From assembly GCA_012845835.1 (NCBI GenBank), contig JABAKD010000019.1, positions 12,541,344 through 12,605,343 on the forward strand: DNA of 64,000 nucleotides, given 5' to 3'. The stretch is from Undaria pinnatifida (Eukaryota > Sar > Phaeophyceae > Laminariales > Alariaceae). The notes under the pieces are model-generated. The model ran no database searches and was not told where the DNA came from. It worked only from the letters and a program-made list of their open reading frames with translations. The position numbers and the translations under genes were made by a program. Each line of letters starts with the position of its first letter. Positions within the stretch are counted from its first letter, which is position 1. Positions 55,201-61,946 of the stretch are shown here, in pieces.

Positions 55201-58200
55201 CAACCCAACCCAACCCAACCCAACCCAACCCAACCCAACCCAACCCAACCCAACCCAACCCAACCCAACCCAACCCAACCCAACCCAACCCAACCCAACC
55301 CAACCCAACCCAACCCAACCCAACCCAACCCAACCCAACCCAACCCAACCCAACCCAACCCAACCTAACCCAACCCAACCCAACCTAACCCAACGAAAGC
55401 ACGAACTATGTTGCCGTGCCGCTAGTGGACCCGACCACCCCCCACCTACGCACCCCTCCCTTTCCACCGAGAACACCTCGCAAGAATTCGACCCCCCCCC
55501 CCCCCCCCCCGCTCTACCACCCCACGCATTCCACCGCGAAACGCCTTGCAGGGGTTCGAAGCGGGGCTTGAACTCTGAGATCACCGAGCCGGACAGCCAG
55601 CTCGAGAGGCAAAACTCGCAGTGTGAGTTTACGGGCGAATTGGGCACCCCTCATCGCCGCCATTGGAGCTACGAGAACCTGGCGGCCGTTCCGGGCATGG
55701 CCGCAGCCTTCCGAGCTTTCGCGTTCAGGGCTCTCTGCGAGGAGTCCGTGGTGTTCCTGGAGGAGGTTTCCAGGTGCGTGTGGGCGGGGGTTGGGGGGGA
55801 GGCGACCCCACGCCTTTGCAACTGGGAACCCTTTTGGGTGACAATTTACTTGAAGTTAATATGGGGAGGGTTTTGGGGGCTCTAAAGGGGTTAAAAAATC
55901 CCCAAATGAGCAAAACGAAAACGCCGTCGCACCACGGTCTCGTTGAAAAATATACTAAAATGTTTTAAAGAAAGCAGACACCGCTACGTACGACCCTGTC
56001 GAAAAGGCCCAACTAAAGGGAACACAAAACCAAAGACCCCGACTCGTTCTCGTTGAAAACTAATACGAGTATAAACAACTCAAAAATTCGCGGCTTTTGG
56101 GCTTAAACCATCCCCTATCCCCGGCGGTGCAAATCTTCCCATAACCCAGTGAAAACCCCGTGTATTTTGTTTTTTCATGCACGGAGAAGTCGAGACGCTT
56201 AAGTCGTTATCTGCCATAAGTACGCGACATTTGGTCCTCAAACACAGTAAGAGATCTGTACTTTTCTACAGATGTGTGGGGACACCGTGGAAACCCGGGG
56301 ATATTTTGTTGTTGTTCCTGGTTTTCTCCGTAACTCGCGTACGTGGCAATAGCCCTAAGCACATTGTCGGATGGCAAATGTAACAATACCTGTAGATGAT
56401 TTGGCATGCATATGATGCTCGTACGCGTAAATGTTGTTCTTGAATTGCCGTACAACCTATGATATATCGCTGACAAATAGACGGTCAACTGACGCGTTTG
56501 CCCCTGACGGGCGGGCACGTGGCTGTCACATGTAGGGCAGCGTGTTTTCGGTCCCGGTTCTGGAGAAAACGCGGTTCGTGAAGGCTTTGGGTGACAACCC
56601 CCTGAATAGAAACGCCTTGCTGGAAAACCCCCTTTGTTTTGTGCGTTTTCTCAGTGGGGGGATGATAGTCCATCGACCCCCCGCTACCGCCATTGTTGGC
56701 GATAGCTGTTCTTGAGTATGGCTACGGTGGGCTACCCGATTCAAGATCACCCCGTGACAAGCCGAAGCAGGCGCTCATAACGCTATTACAAGTGGAAACC
56801 CGTTTATGGGGAGAAATTGCTTGGAAGTAGTATAGGGAGGGGGTTGGGGGTCTCCAAAGGGGGTTATCGCATTTCTTTTATATGTAATGGGAAATATACC
56901 AGTGGCATGTTTTTTGGTATGGCGAGATATGCCGATTTAACCGCTCTTAACGTCTGTACAACTGGAAACCCGTTTTTTGGTACATTACTTGGATTTAGTA
57001 TAGGGAGGTGTTTTGGGGCTCTAAAGGGGTCAAGTCTCGAATGCTCTTGACCTGGGCGCTCTTGAAACGGGGCTCCCACCGCTGTATCACAATTTTTTTC
57101 GTATTAAAAGTTCGGTCGCATTCAAAACCTGTCTGCGGCTAACAAGTAAACGCTGATCGTGTGGGGTGGCAGGTATCAAAACGGGGATTACTCCGTTTGT
57201 TCTCCCGCCACCCGTAACCAAAAGAGTGCATTTTCAGCCATCGTGGCGAGATTTATCGCGGACGGCTCGGCCGACGAAGTGAATATCAGGTAAGCAGAAT
57301 ATGGAGGCGGAGGCGGGGGAGAGAGCGGGGGTGGTGAGGTGTCGGAAGGGATATGGGTAAGCTGAATCCTTGGTCGTTTATTGTTTTCTACGGCCGTTGA
57401 TCACTGGTCATTGGTCGTTGGTCGCTGGTTCTTGATCCTTCGTCGATGATCCTTCGTGCTTGGCCATTGATTCTTGATTCTTGATCCTTGATGCTTGGTG
57501 ATCTATTTTCCTTGGTTTTTGGTTGTTGATTCTTGGTCGTCGATCCTTCATCCTTGATTCTTGATTATTGATCACTGTTCGTTGATGAGTCGCACTTGGT
57601 CCTTGGTCGTTGATCATTGGTCCTTGGTCGGGGGTCGTTGACCCCTGGTCGTTGATCCTTAGTCCTATATCGTTGGCATTTGATCCTAGGTCGTTGATCC
57701 TTTGTCCTTGGTGGTTGATCCTTCTTGCGTTGATCATTGGTCTTTGGTCGTTGATCCTTGGTCGTTGGTCGTTGGCCATTGGCCCTTGATCGTTGATCCT
57801 TTGTCATTGGTTGTTGATCAGTGGTCCTTGGTTGTTGACCCTTGGTCGTTGATTCCTGGTTCTTGGTTCTTGGTTGTTGATCCGTGGTCCTTGGTCGTTG
57901 ATCTTTGGTCCTTGGTCGTTGGTCTTGTGGCGCGATAGGCAGTAAGGGCATTGACGGAGCTGGATGCGACGGTTGGTTTTCCGGACCGCTGGTGTGCATA
58001 ACCGCATGCGCATTTTATGAGATCGGAAGATATACATCTGGTTGAAGGAACACACGTATGTTGTCGCCGAATGTGGCGTTTTTTTCCGGTATCCAGCGTA
58101 AGATGCTCGGTACGCTCGTACATCAAATATTAGCAACTGTATTTGGGCCTTCTCTCCTTTATCTGACAACGCCGTGGTGGCTTGAAGAGTGAGAAAAGGC

Positions 58201-59288
58201 CTCCGTTGTCGCCGCCTCCGCGGCTTTTACAACGCCTTTACCCCCGTTTCCGTTGTGTTGCGCTCTTTTTGTCGGTGTGGTCACGCAGCTGGGGCGATAA
58301 AAAGCAGATATTGGAGCTGAGCCGTTCCGATGCGGAACTCTTCGACACGCTGGATCCGGAGGAGAAGAGGTGATCCTTCGAACAAAACAGAAGTAGGAGA
58401 CACCCGCATCGACCCCCCTCCCCCCGCGCCGTCGCCGCCAACGCTCTTCAATAGGAGCCCACCAATATCGCGCTCCGTTCTCGGGAATGGTACTTACCAC
58501 GAAATCCGGCACGTGCTGGAGACTATAACCTGCTTAGGAGGTTCACGGTATACATGTTGAGTATATATGTATCAATCTGCACGATCTCGAATACGTTTGA
58601 CGGGTGTGATCTGCACATCACGGCCCTTGCGCCAGTTTCATAGCGGCAAATATGGGGTCTAGGTGATCTGTGTGATCTGTGTGGTCTATATGGTCTAGCT
58701 CGTGATCGATGTGCCCGAGGTGTGCTATTAACTCCGATACACTCCCTGGCTATGTTTGGCTTCGATAAACTCCCTTGACTAGCTTTTTTTGCGGCGGCAA
58801 AGGAAAAATATTACTCCGTATTATGTATAACGCAGCTTGCAAAGAGGAGTATCGACTCTAAATTTATCGAACTCAACAGCTGACGTGTTTAGAAGATTTT
58901 TTTTCAAGTAATAGCATATTAGATTTTGACTCATGAACAATTACTAAAAACGAGCGACCGGTGTAGTACGCAGCTTCCAGAGATGAGCATCGACCCTAAA
59001 TTCGTCGAACTCACAGCTGACGTTTGTTACCGCAATTTTATTATATATCTTGACTGTTTTTTTTTTGCGCCGAAACTACAAAAAACCAAACTGCACAGGA
59101 CCGTTTTTGGAGATGCTTACAACGAGATCCGACACGTCCTGGAGACGAACCTCCTTCTGCGGTTCACGACAACGCAAGAGTTCAAGGACGAGGAACTCAA
59201 GGGGGAGAGCGCCAGCAGAAGCTTCGATGCGTACGCCGGCCCTCAAATCGTTGCGGCTTCGTACGGCGATTTCGTGGAGCAAGCGTAG
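43222..59288 (+). CDS. Seven-transmembrane-type receptor with C-terminal RGS domain, 12 exons
   Basis: Exons with matching phases: 43222-43638 (start uncertain; the acceptor-like ctgacag at 43517 or ATG 43534 are alternatives), 44347-44457, 45331-45431, 45747-45831, 49555-49622, 50258-50328, 50979-51081, 53362-53460, 55552-55773, 57173-57289, 58289-58369 and 59099-59288. They total 1665 nt (about 554 residues from the first ATG). The first eight exons encode at least five or six hydrophobic segments, including LIMVGGASLLGLIGLTTYLA, FYFFIFCFSVSFWL, LFICQVVLVVAAILLF and FTAGIVLFSIG, with basic loops. The last four encode an RGS fold: LCEESVVFLEEV, FIADGSADEVNI, SDAELFDTLD and GDAYNEIRHVLETNLLLRF. 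RGS domains speed GTP hydrolysis by G-alpha subunits; 7TM-RGS fusions are known from plants and protists. It would act at the plasma membrane. Exons 4 and 5 are the least certain, and an exon could be missing in the 3.7-kb intron. Confidence 0.75.
43600..44046 (+). repeat. Four decayed copies of the end of receptor exon 1
   Basis: The exon end TTTCCGCTCGACGTGTACAAGG (43607-43630) recurs at about 43676-43699, 43786-43808 and 44022-44042 with substitutions. The second copy follows an acceptor-like ttattattttccgcag and keeps the frame for DVYK, so it could be a cryptic micro-exon. The later copies carry a stop or lack splice sites. Confidence 0.6.
44180..44315. repeat. Poly-C and C/T-rich tract in receptor intron 1
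   Basis: Long pyrimidine run ending 30 bp before the acceptor at 44346; it may act as an extended polypyrimidine tract. Confidence 0.8.
44455..44582 (+). repeat. Duplicated donor site and intron start of receptor exon 2
   Basis: The block CGGTGAGTGGGAAGCTGAAA followed by CTTGAATGGTTTTG (44455-44512) is repeated with changes at 44520-44582 (CGGTGAGTGGGAGGCTAAAA then CTTGAACGGTTTTG). Farther on, AGGTTCAAGGTCGAT with CTCGTAA and TTCCC occurs twice, near 44627 and 44843. Confidence 0.6.
46157..46410 (-). mobile_element. SINE-like repeat S1 copy interrupted by a mini-MITE
   Basis: ATCCTCCGGCGGATGGGGAAA and AAGCTT are followed by an 80-bp insertion (46198-46277) and then S1 resumes with AGCTCACCATAGCACACTTC. 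The insertion is flanked by TTAAGC on both sides. Confidence 0.7.
46198..46277 (-). mobile_element. piggyBac-like mini-MITE, copy e, inserted in S1
   Basis: Plus strand CTTATACAACTGGAAACCC to GGCTCTAAAGGGG, flanked by TTAAGC at 46192-46197 and 46278-46283. Comparison with uninterrupted S1 copies shows it is an insertion, which confirms mobility and target duplication that includes TTAA. Confidence 0.8.
46725..46790 (+). repeat. MSIDPKFVELTADV element, substituted but in frame
   Basis: ATG at 46739 reads MTIDPSVIEVTAGV and continues in frame for several codons. Confidence 0.5.
47122..47195 (+). repeat. MSIDPKFVELTADV element, in-frame copy
   Basis: ATG at 47140 reads MRIDLKFVELTADV followed by LEN and a stop. 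Confidence 0.6.
47373..47696. repeat. Two 160-bp tandem units rich in GACCCG
   Basis: Units start ACTGGGTGGCCTGACCCGTC at 47373 and 47533 and end GCGATTTGAAAAAAA. Related GACCCGC-GGGCCGG blocks occur at 52.74-52.92 kb and 62.48-62.70 kb. Confidence 0.8.
49755..50035 (+). repeat. CGGCACTA family, tandem ~90-bp units in receptor intron 5
   Basis: Three to four units of CAACCGGCACTACTCCGCAC, ACTGCCACTGTAGG and GTGCCAAGCGGTTTCAC. Confidence 0.75.
50400..50530. repeat. (CCCTA)n microsatellite in receptor intron 6
   Basis: About 22 CTACC pentamers, with a few CTGCC variants, starting 70 bp after the exon-6 donor. Confidence 0.95.
50590..50970. repeat. Degenerate TTTGTATGAT repeat in receptor intron 6
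   Basis: Repeated TTTGTATGATTTGTATGG-like words up to 10 bp before the exon-7 acceptor. Confidence 0.65.
51210..52060. repeat. Dispersed GGGTACCCCGATTT repeat and CTAGACCAC minisatellite
   Basis: 51217-51415 and 51528-51660/51742-51790 share GTGGGTACCCC, TTAAGAGC, TTCGGG and CACTAAA/TATACTGAAA blocks; the second is interrupted by mini-MITE copy f. CACTATCCACTAGACCACAG repeats lie at 51437-51500 and 51965-52050. Confidence 0.6.
51662..51741 (-). mobile_element. piggyBac-like mini-MITE, copy f (diverged)
   Basis: TTTACAACTGG start and GTCTCTAAAGGGGTCGA end, with ACTTGAAGTTTGTGTAGGGG inside; several substitutions from the other copies. Confidence 0.5.
52380..52485. mobile_element. Short inverted-repeat element with CCAACCCACG arms
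   Basis: CCAACCCAACCCACGAAAA and TTTTCGTGGGTTGGTTGG enclose about 65 bp including a T run. A related element lies at 26750-26876, and both are followed by GCCTTGG, then TCG-CGG and CGGTAC-ACTATT blocks. Confidence 0.6.
53487..53575 (+). mobile_element. piggyBac-like mini-MITE, copy g, in receptor intron 8
   Basis: TTAACCCCATTTAGAGCCCC start and TTGTAAATGCGTTAA end, flanked by TTAA on both sides; it begins 27 bp after the donor of exon 8. Confidence 0.65.
53605..53985. repeat. Degenerate ~110-bp tandem repeat with GATCTAG motifs
   Basis: Three to four units of GATGATCTAGATNTTTCA, GGAAGATCTG and ATCTAGCTC. Related sequence occurs at 44710-44780 and 58560-58720. Confidence 0.6.
54590..54870 (+). 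mobile_element. tRNA-Glu/Asp-like-headed SINE (SINE-B)
   Basis: The head has an A box TGGTCTAGTGGTTA and a B box GCGTTCGATTCC, but the acceptor and T stems do not pair well, so it is not a working tRNA. It is followed by an A-rich run and a body containing GCGAGTCGACGGGGGAAGAA, ATGAAGGCACGTACCGTAGTG and CTATGTGACCC. Truncated bodies are at 11880-12012 and 27655-27795 on the minus strand. Confidence 0.65.
55020..55625 (+). repeat. Three copies of the receptor exon-9 acceptor region around a (CCCAA)n array
   Basis: The sequence TTCCACCGC..AAACTGCCTCGCAGGAGTTTGAGC (55020-55056) through GAGATCACCGTGCCGGATAG is repeated at 55528-55620, where it forms the start of the true exon, and a short third copy lies at 55458-55491. 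The upstream copy keeps the acceptor, the same phase and an open frame (SLSRDPLSEITVPDRQLERQ). It looks like a duplicated exon 5' end that was split off by the satellite. Confidence 0.65.
55105..55396 (+). repeat. (CCCAA)n microsatellite, about 290 bp
   Basis: Nearly perfect CCCAA repeats with a few CCCTA or CCTAA variants. The array sits between two copies of the exon-9 acceptor region inside intron 8 and generates meaningless Asn-Pro-Thr-Gln and Gly-Trp-Val-Leu open frames on both strands. Confidence 0.97.
55552..55773 (+). CDS. RGS-domain first exon of the receptor gene
   Basis: This exon begins after cgccttgcag and completes the phase-2 codon left by exon 8 at 53460. After a 40-residue polar linker it encodes SYENLAAVPGMAAAFRAF and LCEESVVFLEEVS, which match the first helices of an RGS domain. 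It ends at TCCAG|gtgcgt, again phase 2, as needed by the next exon at 57173. The open frame that includes it runs back through a (CCCAA)n array, but that part is microsatellite and lies upstream of the acceptor. Confidence 0.75.
55813..55894 (-). mobile_element. piggyBac-like mini-MITE, copy h, in receptor intron 9
   Basis: TTTGCAACTGGGAACCC start and GGGGGCTCTAAAGGGGTTAA end; begins 40 bp after the donor of exon 9. Confidence 0.6.
56784..56866 (-). mobile_element. piggyBac-like mini-MITE, copy i
   Basis: TTACAAGTGGAAACCCG start, TTGGAAGTAGTATAGGGAGG core and CCAAAGGGGGTTAT end. Confidence 0.55.
56947..57033 (-). mobile_element. piggyBac-like mini-MITE, copy j
   Basis: TTAACGTCTGTACAACTGG start, TTACTTGGATTTAGTATAGG core and CTCTAAAGGGGTCAA end. 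It lies 80 bp from copy i in the same orientation. Confidence 0.6.
57363..57935. repeat. ~20-bp degenerate minisatellite (TTGGTCGTTGATCCTTGGTC)
   Basis: About 570 bp in receptor intron 10, starting 75 bp after the exon-10 donor. It yields Asn-Asp-Gln-Arg-Pro repeat open frames on the minus strand that are not proteins. Confidence 0.9.
58475..58552 (+). pseudogene. Decayed copy of the last receptor exon inside the preceding intron
   Basis: The stretch keeps ATCCGGCACGTGCTGGAGAC, matching ATCCGACACGTCCTGGAGAC in the true exon at 59126 onward, and in translation EIRHVLET is unchanged. The flanks diverge, with small indels and no working acceptor. It lies 620 bp upstream of the real exon and reads as a tandem-duplicated exon that has lost function. 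Confidence 0.7.
58829..59035 (+). repeat. Two MSIDPKFVELTADV elements in tandem, in the last receptor intron
   Basis: 58829-58900 has AAAGAGGAGTATCGACTCTA and a one-base insertion before CAGCTGACGT; 58968-59025 has ATG reading MSIDPKFVELTADV. They lie about 135 bp apart, just upstream of the last receptor exon. Confidence 0.6.
59099..59288 (+). CDS. Last exon of the receptor gene (RGS C-terminal helices and tail)
   Basis: The exon starts after ctgcacag and reads TVFGDAYNEIRHVLETN, then RFTTTQEFKDEEL, then a serine-rich tail ending DFVEQA before TAG. The first part corresponds to the last two helices of the RGS fold, where family members have Asp/Glu-Ala-x-x-x-I and an R-F pair. A decayed copy of its first 80 bases lies in the intron at 58475-58552, and copies of its last ~90 bases are repeated downstream to about 60060. 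Confidence 0.75.
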
Positions 59289-60070
59289 CGGTGGGTGGCG
59301 GAGAGGTGTTGTAAGTTGTTGTTTCCGTTTTTACCGATTTTTTTTTCCCGTGAATGAAACCGCCACGAGCCGCCGTCGGTACAGCCAGAGAATTGGAGCG
59401 AGGTACTGGTGTAAAAGCTGTTACGGTTGCTTCTTGTGGTGGCTTTTGACGGCGGTGGAGATTTGGGGGATAGCTCGGCTTCAGCGGGAGCGGTGGCGAT
59501 GACCTGTATGCTGGCCCTTGAGTGGTGGCGGCTTCTTGTATACGTCGACTTCGTAGAGCAAGCGTTGCGACGAAGAGCAAGGTGTTTTGTTGTTATTACG
59601 ATGGTGATTTTTTTGTTCCGTGGGAAGTGGAGGAGGACGGGGGGGGTGGAGGGCCGGGGGGGCGGGGGGGGGGGCTCGGAATCAGCAGAGGCGATTATGC
59701 TGACGCGTGTTAGGGCCTGCAAGTGGTGGCGGCTGCTCAAGGCGATTTCGTGGATCCCCCGGGGCTTCGGCAAAAAGTATGGTGGCTTAATGTTTCTTGC
59801 TGTTGTGTTTGGTTGGGGTTTTGAGAGGCGGGGGGGGGGTCGGGAGGGGGAGGGGGTGAGCAGCGTGTTCGCTGTTCTTCTCCGTGTATGTCTTGTGTCT
59901 CGTTGGCGTTTTGGCGGGGGGAGCGATGGTGGGGGTGAGGGGAGCTCTTGGCAGCAGCAGAAGCGATGATGTTGACGCGTGTGGTGATCCTCCATGTGGA
60001 GATGGCTAAGCACGGCGACTTTGGAAGAACCAACGTAGCGGCTGGGGTCAAGGTGTTTGTTGTCATATTG
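59200..60070 (+). repeat. Tandem array seeded by the 3' end of the last receptor exon
   Basis: Four degenerate units start near 59205, 59470, 59675 and 59945. Each carries a version of AGCAGAAGCGATGATG..GC, then a GGCCCT or GTGGTGGCGGCT block, then GGCGATTTCGTGGA, followed by T-rich sequence. The first unit is coding; the others have decayed. GC-rich strand asymmetry here produces long proline-rich open frames on the minus strand that are not genes. Confidence 0.6.
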
Positions 60071-60189
60071 ATTTTTTTGGCTCGATGGTTTGTACGGGGA
60101 GTGGCGGTGGTGGGGTATACCGCAATAATACCTGTTGGGTGGCCGTTTAACTTTCCCCCGGGGGGGAAAGGGGGGGGGCGTAATCATTG

Positions 60190-60940
60190 TAATGCATGGC
60201 CGTAGTCGGTAAACCCGTAGACCCTCATATCCGTACCATGGGTGGGGGAGGGGAGGGGGGCGGGGGGGGCCCTTTCGCGGGCGGTTTGCTAAGGTGTCGT
60301 GTTGGGGGTAAATTTAGATGGTGCGTGCTGTTTCCCCTCCCCGTCTTGTTTTTTTGGTGATGTTTGTTTCTATTTTTTGTTTTTGTTTTTTCGAACAAAA
60401 AAAAACGGCTTTCAACTTGAATATATCATACGAGTTGTGTCCGTATTGTATCGTGTTGCGTAAATCGGGTAAGAACAAAATAAAACGGTTTAATTCGTTG
60501 CCGGCCCAAGGTTTGGTCGAATCAGCAGAGCGTGTTGCGGAACAGAGGGGGGAATCATGGGAGGGGGGGAGGGGGGGGGGGGGGTACTCATTTCATGCAG
60601 ATCCGTAGTCTTAAGAACGCAGACCCTCGCATCCATCCAATACCGAGACGGAGCACGTCGGGCTTCGATCGACCAGACAGGAAGGGGTGTGATTATTGGC
60701 ATAGGTAACCGTAGGCGTATGCCGATAGACCGTCGCATCCCTACAGTACCGGGAAGAGGCACATCGGTGTTTCACCGACCAGGCAGGCATTGCTTGAATC
60801 GGGGGGGGCGGATGGGGGGGGGGGGGGGGGGGTAGTCATATCATGCATGGCCCTAGTCCTATGATCATAGACCCCCGCACCCGTACCATGCCGGGCAAGA
60901 GCACGTTGGGTTTTCACAGACCACTTAAGTGGGGGGGGAG
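60190..60940 (+). repeat. ~90-bp GCACGTCGG elements next to poly-G tracts, four copies
   Basis: Copies near 60192-60240 (partial), 60592-60690, 60700-60792 and 60838-60930 follow TCATGCATGGCCGTAGTC, TATGACCATAGACCCTCGCA, TACCATGCCGG, GAGCACGTCGGGTTTTCAC and GACCAGGCAGG. G runs flank each copy. Others: 54062-54166 (+) and 5826-5928 (-). Confidence 0.7.
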
Positions 60941-61890
60941 GATAGATCTCGTGGTTGGTTTTAATATTTTCCATTTGGCGTATGGTGTCGCGCGGATCTA
61001 GGAGCACAACACACACCTACACATCTACGCCCGTTTACTTTGGCAGGAGCCCGGGGCCGACGTCGCCGTATATACACCCGGTCACACGGGCGTGAGATGT
61101 ATGGAAACTTTTTTTTTCTAGGGATTTGTCTGATGCGTTCAGGGCGTCGAGGCCCCAGTAGAGCAGGCTGGTCACCGAGAAAGGCCGATGCTCGGAAAGT
61201 TCGGGTATTCGTTTCTCGCTTCCCCGTGAAGCATCTCTTCGCTTTTTTTTTGGTCCGTCGCTTTTCTAGATGACATGAGCAGGAGTAGACGTGCCAGGCG
61301 ACATGTCAAGCAAGGAAAAACGCGCACTCTTGACCGTGTAGGGGCGAGTGTTCTATACTAAAACCTTTGAGTTTGGGTGGCAAGTCAAGGCGATTCTTCC
61401 TGGACTTTTTTATCAAGGGGTAAAAGTGCCGTGTATGTATGTCCTGGCGTCGTTGGCAAGGTCAGAAAGGCGGTAGCAGGGAACGGAGACGCGATGATGA
61501 GGCGGGCATGATGGGGGTTTTCGTTAATTGGCTTACTCGTGCTCCATGTCAGCCCTTCTTCGCCTTTGGTACGGGAAGGAAAAGCCGCGCTGGTCATGTG
61601 AGGACCGAGTCTTGTTGCCTCGTGTACGAGCACGCGCAAGACCAAAGCTTTTTACGATTCTAGCGCCGCTGTTTTATGTTCATGATATACCACGATGGAC
61701 GTAAATGTAAATACCGTTTGGTATTTACGCTAGTACACTAACGGTTCTTATGTTTATATCCATAGCGGAGTCTCACTTGTGTTTCTCGTTTTTTTCGGAG
61801 GCGTGTTTTCGTTGTATGTAGAGTAAAACGGGCAGCCCCCGATGGCGTGCATGTGTCTTGTTTCTAAATTGTAGTTTTCCGGTGTAAATG
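60941..61890. other. No gene recognised; half of a local duplication
   Basis: 61285-61390 resembles 63640-63745 (CATGTCAAGCAAGG, CGAGTGTTCTATACTAAAA). No supported exon. Confidence 0.35.
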
Positions 61891-61899
61891 AGGCCTATT

Positions 61900-61946
61900 G
61901 GGGGGGGGGGGGGGGGGGGGGCATGGGGGGGGGGGGGGGGGGGGGC
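61900..61946. repeat. Two poly-G runs
   Basis: About 20 G, then CAT and about 20 G again. Confidence 0.95.

Noticed and set aside
55097..55640. Asn-Pro-Thr-Gln protein and Gly-Trp-Val-Leu protein
   Set aside because: Microsatellite (CCCAA)n read on both strands; only the part after 55552 is a real exon.
57408..58000. Asn-Asp-Gln-Arg-Pro repeat proteins on the minus strand
   Set aside because: Degenerate 20-bp minisatellite open in several frames; no start context or conserved module.
59243..60187. 314-residue Pro/Arg-rich minus-strand frame
   Set aside because: It is antisense to the last receptor exon and its decayed tandem copies; composition alone keeps it open.
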